Shown piece after piece: positions 35,594 to 44,876 of a DNA stretch of 64,000 nt. This stretch comes from an uncultured Negativicutes bacterium. GTDB taxonomy: Bacteria > Bacillota > Negativicutes > Veillonellales > Megasphaeraceae. A program made the translations under genes and the position numbers. Location: positions 25,426-89,425 of the forward strand of contig CAADUJ010000001.1 in assembly GCA_900752195.1 (NCBI GenBank), in the 5' to 3' direction. Position 1 is the stretch's first letter, and each line of letters opens with the position of its first letter. Below the pieces are notes generated by a model. That model was not told the origin of the DNA. It worked only from the letters and a program-made list of their open reading frames with translations, and did no database searches.

Positions 35594-36383
35594 CGATGGA
35601 ATTTGTTGGCAAGAAAGTACGCTTTTATACGATGCCGGTCTGTGCCATGGTGTGACAGGCCGTACGGGCGGTATGAGTAAGGCCCCTTTCGACTCGCTGA
35701 ACCTGGCTCTTCATGTAGGGGATTCTGTACAAGCCGTCTTAGAAAACAGGCGTCGCCTTTGTGCGCATATAGGTTGTGACGTCAGCCGCCTTACAACGTG
35801 TCAGCAGACGCATGAAGATCACGTCGTTGCCGTGGGATTAGAAGAAGCCGGTCGTGGTGCTGGGAGCTATGAAGATGCATTAGCCCATACGGATGCACTT
35901 ATGACGAATGTTCCCAATCTGCCCCTTATGATTTGTGTTGCCGACTGTGTGCCTGTCATCTTGTATGATGCACGTCACAAGGCCTGTGCCGTCGTTCACG
36001 ATGGATGGCGTGGAACCGCAAAGCGTTTGGCAGGAAAGACCGTTTTTGCCATGGAAATGGCCTATGGGTCTAAACCTGATGAAATCGTAGCGTTTATTGG
36101 CCCTTCCATCTCAAAGGCTCATTTTCAGGTAAGTCAGCAGACGGCTCAGGAGTTTTATGACATAGGTGATGCGTATCGTACGGTTGTCCAAAAAAAAGGC
36201 GATGAACTCTTTGTCGACTTGTGGCGGGCCAACGAGTTGCTCCTCTTGGAAGCAGGACTTTTGCCAGACCATATCGATGTGACAAATCAATGTGCTTTCG
36301 ATGAAGAACAACACTTTTTTTCCTATCGGCGGGACCAGGGAAAAACGGGACGTATGGCGGCATTTGCCATGATTCGTGAATGA
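35568..36383 (+). CDS. pgeF: Peptidoglycan editing factor PgeF (YfiH/DUF152, polyphenol-oxidase family)
   Basis: 271 residues of the YfiH/LACC1 family. Key metal or active-site pieces are CQQTHEDHVV (His), VADCVPVILYD (Cys) and VVHDGWRGTAKRLAGKT (His), in family order. Members cleave purine nucleosides or remove wrong amino acids from the UDP-MurNAc pool; which applies here is not known. ATG at 35568 has TGGAGG 5 bases upstream and lies inside the preceding gene, so the two are probably translationally coupled. It precedes the yggS-sepF block, a common order in Firmicutes. Confidence 0.88.
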   Translation: MGIRWNTFDDGICWQESTLLYDAGLCHGVTGRTGGMSKAPFDSLNLALHVGDSVQAVLENRRRLCAHIGCDVSRLTTCQQTHEDHVVAVGLEEAGRGAGSYEDALAHTDALMTNVPNLPLMICVADCVPVILYDARHKACAVVHDGWRGTAKRLAGKTVFAMEMAYGSKPDEIVAFIGPSISKAHFQVSQQTAQEFYDIGDAYRTVVQKKGDELFVDLWRANELLLLEAGLLPDHIDVTNQCAFDEEQHFFSYRRDQGKTGRMAAFAMIRE

Positions 36384-36510
36384 CAGGGAAAGGGATGTTT
36401 TTTTTCCTGTGTTTTTTTAAAAAAACTGGCGATTTTACTAGCAATTATAGCGTATTCTATATATAATAGAATAAGTGCCAAGTTCTTTAGGTCACTGCGG
36501 AGGGATGTTT

Positions 36511-37194
36511 GTGATTAAAGAAAATATAGAAACAATACAGAAACGAATGGCAGATGCGGCAGCCCGTGCCGGTAGGACCGACACTGTAACATTGATTGCA
36601 GTTACAAAGAATCACCCTGTAGACTGTATGATCGAAGCCGCAGCTGACGGTATTACTGACGTCGGTGAAAATAGAGTACAAGAAGCTTTAGAAAAGTTAA
36701 AGGCTTTTCCTGATAATCATCTTATCTGGCATTTAATCGGCCACTTGCAGACAAATAAGGCAAAACAAGCTGTTGCCCATTTTGACCTGATCCATTCTAT
36801 TGATTCAGAACATTTGCTCAAGGCTGTGGATAAAGAGGCTGGCAAGATAGGAAAAATACAGGATATATTGCTTCAGGTCAACGTAGCTCGTGAAGAAAGT
36901 AAATTCGGAATGGAAGTAGAAGACTTCCCGTCTATTTGCCAATTAGCTCGTCAACTGGAACACGTCCGTGTTTGTGGACTCATGTGCATGGCTCCGAATT
37001 TTGAAAATGTCGAAGATACAAGGCCTATTTTCCGCATTGCTCATGCGCTGTATGAAGATATGAAGCCTGCGTTTCCAGATGGTCAGGTCCGTTACCTTTC
37101 TATGGGCATGACTCATGATTTTGAAATAGCAATCGAAGAAGGTGCGAATATGGTACGTGTTGGTACAGCTATATTCGGGCCCCGCAATTACTAA
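36511..37194 (+). CDS. yggS: YggS/PLPBP-family pyridoxal phosphate homeostasis protein
   Basis: 227 residues. PLP-lysine in LIAVTKNH near residue 32, GENRVQEA, WHLIGHLQTNK and the C-terminal LSMGMTHDFEIAIEEGANMVRVGTAIFG are all diagnostic. These barrel proteins bind PLP and keep B6 and amino acid pools in balance; no enzymatic activity is established. The start is GTG at 36511, 7 bases after GGAGGG; an ATG at 36505 is too close to that box. A TATAAT at 36462-36467 with an overlapping TATTCTA/TAGAATA dyad (36453-36473) is the likely promoter region. sepF follows 13 bases later. Confidence 0.92.
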   Translation: MIKENIETIQKRMADAAARAGRTDTVTLIAVTKNHPVDCMIEAAADGITDVGENRVQEALEKLKAFPDNHLIWHLIGHLQTNKAKQAVAHFDLIHSIDSEHLLKAVDKEAGKIGKIQDILLQVNVAREESKFGMEVEDFPSICQLARQLEHVRVCGLMCMAPNFENVEDTRPIFRIAHALYEDMKPAFPDGQVRYLSMGMTHDFEIAIEEGANMVRVGTAIFGPRNY

Positions 37195-37207
37195 GGAGGA
37201 TTTGATC

Positions 37208-37699
37208 ATGGGATTGAAAAAAATGATGGATTCATTATTGGGTAAAGTAAATGGCGTCGATGAAAACGAATACTACGATGATGAAGAATTTGAAGAAGAT
37301 GATGATGACGTAGTCGATGAAACTCCACGTCAGCCACGGCGTCCTGTCGCAGCTGTACATCGTCCGGCCATGGGAGCTGCTCAGATGGATCGTCCCTTGA
37401 AGATGATGATTGTCGAACCGGAAAGCTTTGACGATTCTCAAAGCATTGCCGATTTCCTGCGGGAACGCAAACCTGTCGTTATCAATTTTGAATCGACGGA
37501 ACCGGATATTTCCAAGCGCGTCGTCGATTTCATCAGTGGTGCGACGTATGCTCTCGATGGCAACATCCAAAAAGTTGGTAAAGATATTTTCCTCTGTGTC
37601 CCCAATAACGTTACCATTGACCGTAGCAAGCATGATTATGGCGATTTTACGGCCCAGCTCGCATGGAAAAACAACGACGGCGGCCAGCAGGAACAGTAA
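37208..37699 (+). CDS. sepF: Cell division protein SepF
   Basis: 163 residues. An N-terminal amphipathic start (GLKKMMDSLLGK) for membrane binding is followed by a very acidic linker (NEYYDDEEFEEDDDD). The SepF core runs from about residue 75 (PLKMMIVEPESFDDSQSIADFLRERKPVVINFE). SepF tethers FtsZ to the membrane at the division site. AAGGAGG precedes the ATG. It sits between yggS and ylmH, the standard order of this Firmicutes cell-division block. Confidence 0.95.
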   Translation: MGLKKMMDSLLGKVNGVDENEYYDDEEFEEDDDDVVDETPRQPRRPVAAVHRPAMGAAQMDRPLKMMIVEPESFDDSQSIADFLRERKPVVINFESTEPDISKRVVDFISGATYALDGNIQKVGKDIFLCVPNNVTIDRSKHDYGDFTAQLAWKNNDGGQQEQ

Positions 37700-37711
37700 G
37701 AGGCTGATTGC

Positions 37712-38497
37712 GTGAAGAATAGAGATAGGATTATCCGATATTATAAAGGTTCTGATAATGGTGAGTTGGCAGCGCGCCTCATTGATCTGGCTGATAGCGT
37801 TGCCAAGGGTCGGCCCTATGCCGTCAGCGAATTCGTTACACCCGGGGCTGTTCAGATCGGTGAAACCATCCAAGCGTCAGCCAACGGTATCGAACTTCGT
37901 GTTTTTGGCGGCTATCAAGGAGCAGAACGGGTGAAGCTGGCTTTCGTACAGGCTGAGTATGGTGGTACTATCGATTATGGTATTGTTGCGTGCCGCGTCA
38001 GTTGGGATGCCCGATACCGCTTGCTGAGTCATCGTGATGTCTTAGGGTCTCTTATGGGCTTAGGCATTGATCGGAGTTGCTTTGGCGATATCATCATGGC
38101 TGAAGATGGTGCTGTCATCTTAGCAGATGGACCGTTGCTTACATATTTGAAACAGAATTTTCTTAAGATTGCCATGGTCCACGTCACAGTCGACGAAATG
38201 GATTTATCTCTTATTGCACCGAAAGAAGAGAAAGTAAAGGAAATCAAGACAACTGTTGCCTCCATGCGCCTTGATGCCATCGCTTCGTCGGGATTTGGTA
38301 TTTCCCGGACGAAGGCGGCAGAAGCGATAAAGGGAGACCGCGTTCAGGTCAACTGGCAGCCTGCAAAAGGGCCGAGCCAGGAAATCCAGGAGGGCGATGT
38401 CATTTCCCTGCGTGGAAAAGGTCGTATGGAAATGGTTGCCATTACGGGAACATCTCGCAAGGGTCGTATCGGCGTCTTACTGAGACGCTATATGTAA
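37712..38497 (+). CDS. ylmH: YlmH-family S4-domain RNA-binding protein
   Basis: 261 residues. The N-terminal two thirds match the YlmH family (FGGYQGAERVKLAF; LSHRDVLGSLMGLGIDRSCFGDI). The C-terminal ~75 residues are an S4 RNA-binding domain (MRLDAIASSGFGISRTKAAEAIKGDRVQVN). Recent work links YlmH to rescue of stalled large ribosomal subunits; here that role is inferred from the family. The start is GTG at 37712 after AAGAGG. It lies 12 bases after sepF and before the DivIVA gene. Confidence 0.9.
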   Translation: MKNRDRIIRYYKGSDNGELAARLIDLADSVAKGRPYAVSEFVTPGAVQIGETIQASANGIELRVFGGYQGAERVKLAFVQAEYGGTIDYGIVACRVSWDARYRLLSHRDVLGSLMGLGIDRSCFGDIIMAEDGAVILADGPLLTYLKQNFLKIAMVHVTVDEMDLSLIAPKEEKVKEIKTTVASMRLDAIASSGFGISRTKAAEAIKGDRVQVNWQPAKGPSQEIQEGDVISLRGKGRMEMVAITGTSRKGRIGVLLRRYM

Positions 38498-38533
38498 ATG
38501 ACAGCACACACTGTCATCAGGAGGTAGTAAGAC

Positions 38534-39043
38534 ATGTTAACACCAATGGATATTCATAATAAAGAATTCAAGCGCGGCTTTCGTGGCTATAGCGAAGAAG
38601 ATGTGGATAGCTTCATGGATGATTTAGCCAGCGATTATGAAAAAGTCTATCGTGAATATTGTGAACTGAAAGAAACATGTGCTAAGTTGCAGGATAAGCT
38701 GTCGCAATATGAAAATATGGAAGATACGATGAACAAGACCCTTATGCTGGCACAGCAGACGGCTGAAAATGTTAAAGTTTCGGCCCGTAAGGAAGCTGAT
38801 CTTATCTTACAGGAAGCAGAAAATACGAAGAAAAAGATGATGGATGAAACGACGCTCAACTTGCAGACTACGCAGCAGGATCTGGACAAAGTGAAGACAC
38901 AGGTCAGTGCGTTCCGTGCAAAGTGCAAGGCCCTCTTGACGAGTCAGCTCCGTCTTTTAGATGATATGGTCTTAGATGGAGAAGACGGTGCAGAAGCATC
39001 GGCTGAAACAGCGCAGAGTGCCGAAGAAAAGACGGCTGAATAA
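38534..39043 (+). CDS. divIVA: DivIVA-domain protein
   Basis: 169 residues. The N-terminus LTPMDIHNKEFKRGFRGYSEEDVDSFMDDLASDYEKVYREY is the lipid-binding DivIVA signature. A long coiled coil (about residues 30-140) and an acidic Ala/Glu-rich tail follow. DivIVA proteins gather at curved membrane near poles and septa. It is shorter than B. subtilis DivIVA-like proteins with long tails but in the normal range. AGGAGG lies before the ATG. It ends the yggS-sepF-ylmH-divIVA block. Confidence 0.92.
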   Translation: MLTPMDIHNKEFKRGFRGYSEEDVDSFMDDLASDYEKVYREYCELKETCAKLQDKLSQYENMEDTMNKTLMLAQQTAENVKVSARKEADLILQEAENTKKKMMDETTLNLQTTQQDLDKVKTQVSAFRAKCKALLTSQLRLLDDMVLDGEDGAEASAETAQSAEEKTAE

Positions 39044-39056
39044 AATAGTTCTAATC

Positions 39057-39117
39057 ATATGCTCTCTTTCGGGTCTTGTTTGATCGAGCCAGTTAGGGAG
39101 CGTATTTATTTTATATT
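39057..39117 (+). terminator. Possible terminator or structured spacer after divIVA
   Basis: ATATGCTCTC (39057-39066) and GGGAGCGTAT (39096-39105) can pair over 10 bases with two wobbles, and a T-rich stretch follows. The 29-base loop makes this less certain than a compact terminator. Confidence 0.4.
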
Positions 39118-39139
39118 GTCCTATATAGGAGTGAGCTAC

Positions 39140-39538
39140 ATGAGACATAAAGTGATCCTTTTCGCAGCAGCAGCCATGCTTTCGACGTCTGTTGCTTTTG
39201 CTTACAATCCCTATGCGCCTAACCCTTTTGATGGACTGGAACGGAATAGTTGGCAATATGCCTATATCATGGATTTGACCAATGCCGGCCTTACAGGGGA
39301 AAGCATGGGGAAGTTCGATTCTTCTTATACATTGACACGCGTTGAATTGCGAGATATGCTCGTTGCGGCTTATAAAAATCGCGATCGTGCTGACGATAAG
39401 CAAAAGAAGGAAATCGATCGCCTTGTAGAGGAATATCGTGATGACCTTACCTATGCCCGAGGCGGAGATATGGTGACGACATCGTCTTCTGAAGAAGGCT
39501 GGTCTTTTGACTGGAGAGGAGCGAAGTCGTCAGTATGA
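39140..39538 (+). CDS. Small exported protein with SLH-like repeat
   Basis: 132 residues with a signal peptide (HKVILFAAAAMLSTSVAFA). The mature part has one segment (WQYAYIMDLTNAGLTG...FDSSYTLTRVELRDMLVAAYKN) that resembles an S-layer-homology domain. In Negativicutes, SLH domains bind cadaverine-modified peptidoglycan and tie the outer membrane to the wall. A lone SLH-like unit on so small a protein is unusual. AGGAG precedes the ATG. Its TGA overlaps the next start (ATGA), so it is coupled to the Cof phosphatase gene. Confidence 0.65.
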   Translation: MRHKVILFAAAAMLSTSVAFAYNPYAPNPFDGLERNSWQYAYIMDLTNAGLTGESMGKFDSSYTLTRVELRDMLVAAYKNRDRADDKQKKEIDRLVEEYRDDLTYARGGDMVTTSSSEEGWSFDWRGAKSSV

Positions 39539-40344
39539 GAAAAGCGGATCACATCAAGATGATAGCCATCGATTTAGATGATACGCTTTTACGGGATGAC
39601 ACGACTGTATCGGCGTATACGATTGAAACGATACAGCGGGCTCGTCAAAAGGGGATACACATTCTCATTGCCACGGGCCGCATGTATGGGACTGCCAGCC
39701 CGTACGGCAGAATGCTCAAACTCGGTGATATTCCTATGATGCTCTTTGGCGGAAGTCTTATTCAGACGCTGGAATCGAAGCGTAAGCTCTTTAGTCAACC
39801 TATACCACAGGATGTGACGAAGCAGGTCCTCGGCCTGGCTAGAATTCATGGCTGGACGATTCAGTCCTATATTGACGATGTCTTAGGTGTAGCCGTTCGG
39901 AATGAATATGTCAGGGCCTATGAGGAGAACATTCATTGCCATGCCGTTGAGATGGGAGAGCGTTTTTATCAACCTGTCGGATCGTCTGATAAACTATTGG
40001 CATTGGGACCACATGACGAGCTTATGCAGGTCAAGGATTGTTTAGAAACGGAAATGGCCGATACGTTTTCCATTACGTTTTCAAAGCCTACTTTTTTGGA
40101 AATCGGCCCTGATGGTGTATCGAAAGGAAAGTGCTTAGAACGACTCTGTTCCCTCTACGGCATTACGTTAGAGGATGTCATGGCGTTTGGCAATGGCCTC
40201 AACGATATTTCCATGCTGGAAGCGGCCGGCATGGGCTTTGCCGTTTCTAATGCAACAGAAGAAGTAAAAAAAAGGGCGTCGTATTTGACGGCCTCGAATA
40301 ATGACGATGGCGTGGCGAAAGCCATTGAAGAATATGTGTTATAA
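39535..40344 (+). CDS. Cof-type HAD-family phosphatase
   Basis: 269 residues, type IIB (Cof) HAD. Motif I is IAIDLDDTLLRDD near residue 12, motif II is IATGR, and motif IV is FGNGLNDISMLEAAG near residue 222. These enzymes dephosphorylate sugar phosphates or flavin precursors with loose specificity. It is distinct from the HAD proteins at 47458 and 48944. It follows the SLH-like gene with a 4-base overlap and is followed 10 bases later by rapZ. Confidence 0.88.
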   Translation: MRKADHIKMIAIDLDDTLLRDDTTVSAYTIETIQRARQKGIHILIATGRMYGTASPYGRMLKLGDIPMMLFGGSLIQTLESKRKLFSQPIPQDVTKQVLGLARIHGWTIQSYIDDVLGVAVRNEYVRAYEENIHCHAVEMGERFYQPVGSSDKLLALGPHDELMQVKDCLETEMADTFSITFSKPTFLEIGPDGVSKGKCLERLCSLYGITLEDVMAFGNGLNDISMLEAAGMGFAVSNATEEVKKRASYLTASNNDDGVAKAIEEYVL

Positions 40345-40354
40345 GGAGGCGCAA

Positions 40355-41266
40355 ATGATGGATCAATTTCACCTGATTATCGTAACTGGCATGTCTGGCG
40401 CTGGCAAGAGCCAGGCTGTCAAAGTCTTTGAAGATATGGGATATTTTTGTGTCGACAATTTGCCGCCTGTGTTGATCCCAAAATTTGCTGAGCTCTGTTT
40501 GAAGGGTGGCGAACGAGTTCGCCATGCTGCGCTTATTGCTGATATACGGGGCGGCCAGTTCTTTGATACCATGAGCCAGGCCCTGCAGGAGCTGGACAAA
40601 GCCAAGGTATCTTATGAGATTATTTTTATGGAAGCATCTGATAAGGTGCTCATAAGCCGCTATAAAGAAACGAGACGGGCTCATCCTCTGGCTCTCCATG
40701 GCCGTATCAGTCAGGGGATTGCAGCAGAACGGGAGCGTCTGGCTACAATCCGGAGTCATGCTGACTTTATTATTGATACGAGCTCTCTCAAGACGAATCA
40801 GCTTAAAGACATGCTCCGTAAGCGCTATTCTTTCCGAAAAGATCGTAAGAATATGTCTGTTACCGTCGTATCTTTTGGGTTTAAACATGGCATGCCCATC
40901 GATGCAGATATCGTCGAAGATGTGCGATTCTTACCGAATCCTTTCTATATTTCTGAATTTCGTCATAAGTCGGGCCGTGTACCTGCTGTGCGCGATTACG
41001 TTCAGAGTTTTCCCATTACACAGGAGTACAAAAAGAAATGGTTTGATATGATTGATTTTCTCCTGCCTAATTATGAGAGAGAAGGAAAGAGCCAGCTCGT
41101 CATCGCCGTCGGCTGTACTGGCGGCATGCATCGCAGCGTCTGTATGGCGGAAGAATTGTATCGTCATTTGCGTGACAATGGCGTCGATGTGACTATTGAG
41201 CATCGGGATATGAAGAAAAATAACGTCCAAGAAGATGCTCCTGGTTACGAAGGCGAAGATGCGTAA
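40355..41266 (+). CDS. rapZ: RapZ/YvcJ-family nucleotide-binding protein
   Basis: 303 residues. Walker A is VTGMSGAGKSQAV near the N-terminus, and Walker B-like residues are in FCVDNLPP. The C-terminal domain carries VAVGCTGGMHRSV, the family's ligand-binding signature. In E. coli RapZ senses GlcN6P and directs small-RNA decay; in Firmicutes YvcJ binds nucleotides and its role is less clear. It is the first gene of rapZ-yvcK-whiA, a conserved Firmicutes block. ATG at 40355 follows AAGGAGG. Confidence 0.92.
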   Translation: MMDQFHLIIVTGMSGAGKSQAVKVFEDMGYFCVDNLPPVLIPKFAELCLKGGERVRHAALIADIRGGQFFDTMSQALQELDKAKVSYEIIFMEASDKVLISRYKETRRAHPLALHGRISQGIAAERERLATIRSHADFIIDTSSLKTNQLKDMLRKRYSFRKDRKNMSVTVVSFGFKHGMPIDADIVEDVRFLPNPFYISEFRHKSGRVPAVRDYVQSFPITQEYKKKWFDMIDFLLPNYEREGKSQLVIAVGCTGGMHRSVCMAEELYRHLRDNGVDVTIEHRDMKKNNVQEDAPGYEGEDA

Positions 41267-41282
41267 CAGGAGGTGTCCATAG

Positions 41283-42635
41283 ATGCGATTTTTGAAATGG
41301 CTTCATCCAGGGCTCCACATCAAACGGTGGTTGTTTATTTTTGGCCTCGGTATGATGTGTACGAGTTTCGGTCTGGTCCTCACGTTTAATTATCAGTGGA
41401 TTGGACAAATCGAAGAATGGACGTTCCGCATGCTTTACGAAGCGACGGGCCATTATAACTATACAATCCTGGCGACACTGGGAATCGTCATTATCATCGG
41501 CGGTATCGTTGTTATGGCCTATTCGACGCGGCGTCTTATCCGCATGATGCTGGGTGTCATCATGCCGAATGAATCAGAAAATATCAGCGAATTGATTCTG
41601 TCCAATATGAAGCTTTCTAAGGGACCGAAAGTCGTCGTCATCGGTGGTGGTACAGGCCTTTCCGTCATGCTTCGCGGACTCAAGACGAAAACCTATAATC
41701 TTACGGCTGTTGTCACTGTTGCCGATGATGGCGGTTCTTCTGGCCGAATTCGGCAAGATCTGGACATTATTGCTCCTGGTGATTTGCGAAACTGTCTTGT
41801 CGCATTGGCCGATAAGGAAGGACTAATGGAAAAACTCTTTGCGCACCGTTTTGGAGGCTCTGGCAATTTAACAGGTCATAGCTTTGGCAATCTCTTTATT
41901 GCAGCACTTATTGAAGTCCTGGGTGATGTAGAAGGGGCTATGGATGCGACGAGCAAGGTTTTGAAAGTACGCGGTAAAGTCATACCTTCATCGGCAGATA
42001 AAATCTTGCTTAATGCAGAGATGAACGATGGCACCATCGTTCGTGGCGAGTCGCAAATACCTCATGCTCATGGAAAAATACGCCGTGTCTTTACGACGCC
42101 GGAACGTCCCCGGGCTGTCCAATCGGCTGTCGATGCCATTCGTAATGCTGATGCCGTTGTCTTAGGTCCGGGCAGTCTCTATACGAGTATCATGCCCAAT
42201 CTCCTTATCCCTGATATTGCGGCGGCCGTGCGGGAAACGAAGGCCAATAAGATTTATATCTGCAATGTCATGACACAGCCGGGTGAAACAGATGGTTATA
42301 CTGTGTCTGATCACATCAAGGCTATTAATCGTCATGGTGGCGGTAAAATCATCGATTACGTCATGGCTAATAATGCCGACGTAGAACCGGCTATTTTACA
42401 GCGGTATGCTCAGGCCGGTCAGCATCCCGTCATCATCGATAAAAAGGAAATTTCTAAAGCTGGGGCCACCTTGATTCAGGCTGATTTAGTCAATCAGAAA
42501 ACGGGGGCCACCCATGATTCTAAAAAACTTGCCAATGTATTGTCTGATTTGATCAATGCGTTGCGCAGTGACTTGTCTCCAGAATTGCTGTATTACTATC
42601 TGAAGCGATATAATCATAAACGCAGTAGGAGGTAG
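41283..42635 (+). CDS. yvcK: YvcK/GlmR-family UDP-GlcNAc-binding protein
   Basis: 450 residues. Two N-terminal membrane segments (about residues 16-36 and 60-80) precede the CofD-like YvcK domain, which starts near residue 118 (KVVVIGGGTGLSVMLRGLK; VTVADDGGSSGRIR; LGPGSLYTSIMPNLL). YvcK/GlmR binds UDP-GlcNAc and links carbon flow to cell-wall synthesis. The membrane-anchored N-terminus is longer than in B. subtilis. It starts 16 bases after rapZ, with AGGAGGTG upstream. Confidence 0.92.
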   Translation: MRFLKWLHPGLHIKRWLFIFGLGMMCTSFGLVLTFNYQWIGQIEEWTFRMLYEATGHYNYTILATLGIVIIIGGIVVMAYSTRRLIRMMLGVIMPNESENISELILSNMKLSKGPKVVVIGGGTGLSVMLRGLKTKTYNLTAVVTVADDGGSSGRIRQDLDIIAPGDLRNCLVALADKEGLMEKLFAHRFGGSGNLTGHSFGNLFIAALIEVLGDVEGAMDATSKVLKVRGKVIPSSADKILLNAEMNDGTIVRGESQIPHAHGKIRRVFTTPERPRAVQSAVDAIRNADAVVLGPGSLYTSIMPNLLIPDIAAAVRETKANKIYICNVMTQPGETDGYTVSDHIKAINRHGGGKIIDYVMANNADVEPAILQRYAQAGQHPVIIDKKEISKAGATLIQADLVNQKTGATHDSKKLANVLSDLINALRSDLSPELLYYYLKRYNHKRSRR

Positions 42636-42640
42636 ATGCC

Positions 42641-43588
42641 ATGTCCTTTACCGAAATTGTGAAGAATGAAGTTGCCCATGTGTCTACTACTGATGCCGCC
42701 TGCCGACTTTCCGAGCTGGCGGCGTTACTTTGTATGGGCGGATCTCTGCTTTGGGGCAATGGAGGCCATGTTGGTATCGAATTCAGTACGGCTAATAATG
42801 CAGTGGCACGCAAGGCTTTGTCTACATGGCGGCAGACCTTTTCTATACGGCCAGAGGTGCTAGTTCGGCAGGGATTGAAGCTTCGTAAGAAAAATTATTA
42901 TATCCTGCGTGTGCCGCCTTCAGAAGAGAGTACCCATGTCTTGGAGACGTTGACGCTGTTTCCCACGGATCAGGCTTTTCAAAAACTGGAGTTGCGCCGT
43001 GATGATTGTCGTCGGTCGTTGCTTCGAGGCGCTTTCATGGGCGGCGGCTCAGTCAATCAGCCCATCAAGGATTACCATTTGGAACTCGTAACGGGTAATA
43101 AGGATCTGGCACGACTCCTTTTAAAAGTCATGCTCCATTTTCATTTGCCTGCAAAGATGACAGACCGCAAGGGAAACTATCTGGTATACATTAAGGAAGG
43201 AAATGGCGTATCCGAATTTTTACAGCAAATCGGTGCGTCCCAGTCTTATATGGAGTTTGAGAGCGTACGAGTTATGAAAAATATGCGCAATAATGTAAAT
43301 CGTGTCGTCAATTGCGAAACGGCCAATCTCCAAAAGACCGTCAATGCAGCAGTACAACAAATCAGGGATATTACAATTATTCAACAGTCAGGTAAATACG
43401 GCTTTCTGACGCCGAAGCTGCAAGAGGCAGCAGAACTTCGATTAAAAAATCCAGAAGCAACACTGGGCGAAGTGGCGGCTTTATCAGGAATCACGAAGTC
43501 CGGATTGTCTCATCGTTATAAAAAAATTGCAACACTAGCAAGAGAAATAGAAGGTAAGAATAGTCATGAACATAAAAAGTTGGAGTAG
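42641..43588 (+). CDS. whiA: WhiA-family DNA-binding protein
   Basis: 315 residues. The N-terminal two LAGLIDADG-like domains include RSLLRGAFMGGGSVNQP near residue 130. A helix-turn-helix lies near the C-terminus (LGEVAALSGITKSGLSHRYKKI). WhiA has roles in chromosome segregation and division in Firmicutes. It starts 5 bases after yvcK, with AGGAGG upstream. Its end overlaps the next gene by 23 bases. Confidence 0.93.
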   Translation: MSFTEIVKNEVAHVSTTDAACRLSELAALLCMGGSLLWGNGGHVGIEFSTANNAVARKALSTWRQTFSIRPEVLVRQGLKLRKKNYYILRVPPSEESTHVLETLTLFPTDQAFQKLELRRDDCRRSLLRGAFMGGGSVNQPIKDYHLELVTGNKDLARLLLKVMLHFHLPAKMTDRKGNYLVYIKEGNGVSEFLQQIGASQSYMEFESVRVMKNMRNNVNRVVNCETANLQKTVNAAVQQIRDITIIQQSGKYGFLTPKLQEAAELRLKNPEATLGEVAALSGITKSGLSHRYKKIATLAREIEGKNSHEHKKLE

Positions 43589-44855
43589 AAAAGTTGTAGT
43601 GATGGTTTTGGCAATGCTGTCCTTTGGCGGTAGTGCAGCGGCTGTGAATTATACGGCCGATAACGTGGCAATCATGCGTCACGTCGTCTGTGCACCTATG
43701 ACACCAATGACCTTGTCAGCACCGCATGATTCAGGCACACTTCTTTTTTCCGATAGTCCCGAATACGCCGAAGATAGCGGCATATTATATACAGATAGAA
43801 TTAGTGGTGACAGTCGTGTGTATTTCTATCACGTTAATCAGACAACTAGTCCTAAAAAGATTCTCGTCGTCGCCTATAATCCGACTAATCAGGAACAGAT
43901 CATTGACGTGAGTGGCGTTTATTATGCAAAGCCGAGCCAATCCTATTATCAGGTTGGCAAGGAATTGTCTTTGCTATATTACGAAGGTCATGGAACGTAT
44001 CAAAAGGTACATGTACCAGCTAAAGGCTACGCCGTCGTAGGCGACCGGCTTAATCGTGTCGTCGTTCGTTCGGATGACTTGTTTTCTGGCATTGTCGACA
44101 TGCATTTGCCTTCAGAAATGAATATTGCTACAGTCATTATGCCTGTAGCCCATGATCCGATTGCCTTCATGAAAAAACAGCTCTACCTCGCCAGTGATTC
44201 TGTACAGCTCAGAGGTACTTTTCCCGGTAAGGACAGAGTCCTGTCTACGCTCGTGCCTTATAATACAGACGACGGCATTGCGTATATCACCATTGCCGAC
44301 GGCGTAAAGGATCGATTTTTAAAAGGGTATGATGTCCTGGATAAACGTATTTCTCATGATGTAGGAAACTACGGCGTTAATTATACGCTGCGCATTAAGA
44401 CAAAAGGGAATGGTCCCATCCATTACTACCTGAATCCCCAAGGTGGACAATATGCTGGCGTCGTTGGCGTACAATATGAAGATAAAAAGAATGGGGACAT
44501 CCAGAAAATCGTAGAAATACCGCGCCATCAGCTGGCTATAGGTGATGATGATCCGTACGCTATGGAATATATTGATTCCATTCCAGCAGGAACGACGGTC
44601 ACCTTTACCCTTATGCCGCCAGGCGCTGCTAACCTTCCTGTCCGCCTTCTGGCTGTGCCGGATTCGGCATTGCAACAGGCTGGCAATGCTGTGCAAATGG
44701 AAGAAGCGGCCCGCATCGAACGAGAACAACGCAGACAGCAGCAAAAGGATAAGGAATGGAAAAACCAGCAACAGGATAAGGGGGCTTCCACGGTCGATGA
44801 CGACTTTGCCCGTATCATGAGCCGTTTAAAAGGTCAGCAGCATACAAATAAATAA
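43566..44855 (+). CDS. Exported protein of unknown function downstream of whiA
   Basis: 429 residues. A signal peptide (VVVMVLAMLSFGGSAAAV) is followed by about 370 residues with no domain I recognise. The central part looks beta-rich (YFYHVNQTTSPKKILVVAYNPT; VRLRGT-like and YYLNPQGGQYAG segments), as in copper-binding or pilus-like folds, but no metal motif is clear. The C-terminal ~55 residues are a charged Glu/Arg/Gln helix. It starts inside whiA, so coupling to the yvcK-whiA unit is likely. Periplasmic or cell-surface location is inferred. Confidence 0.75.
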   Translation: MNIKSWSRKVVVMVLAMLSFGGSAAAVNYTADNVAIMRHVVCAPMTPMTLSAPHDSGTLLFSDSPEYAEDSGILYTDRISGDSRVYFYHVNQTTSPKKILVVAYNPTNQEQIIDVSGVYYAKPSQSYYQVGKELSLLYYEGHGTYQKVHVPAKGYAVVGDRLNRVVVRSDDLFSGIVDMHLPSEMNIATVIMPVAHDPIAFMKKQLYLASDSVQLRGTFPGKDRVLSTLVPYNTDDGIAYITIADGVKDRFLKGYDVLDKRISHDVGNYGVNYTLRIKTKGNGPIHYYLNPQGGQYAGVVGVQYEDKKNGDIQKIVEIPRHQLAIGDDDPYAMEYIDSIPAGTTVTFTLMPPGAANLPVRLLAVPDSALQQAGNAVQMEEAARIEREQRRQQQKDKEWKNQQQDKGASTVDDDFARIMSRLKGQQHTNK

Positions 44856-44876
44856 GAAACAATTGATGAAAGATGG

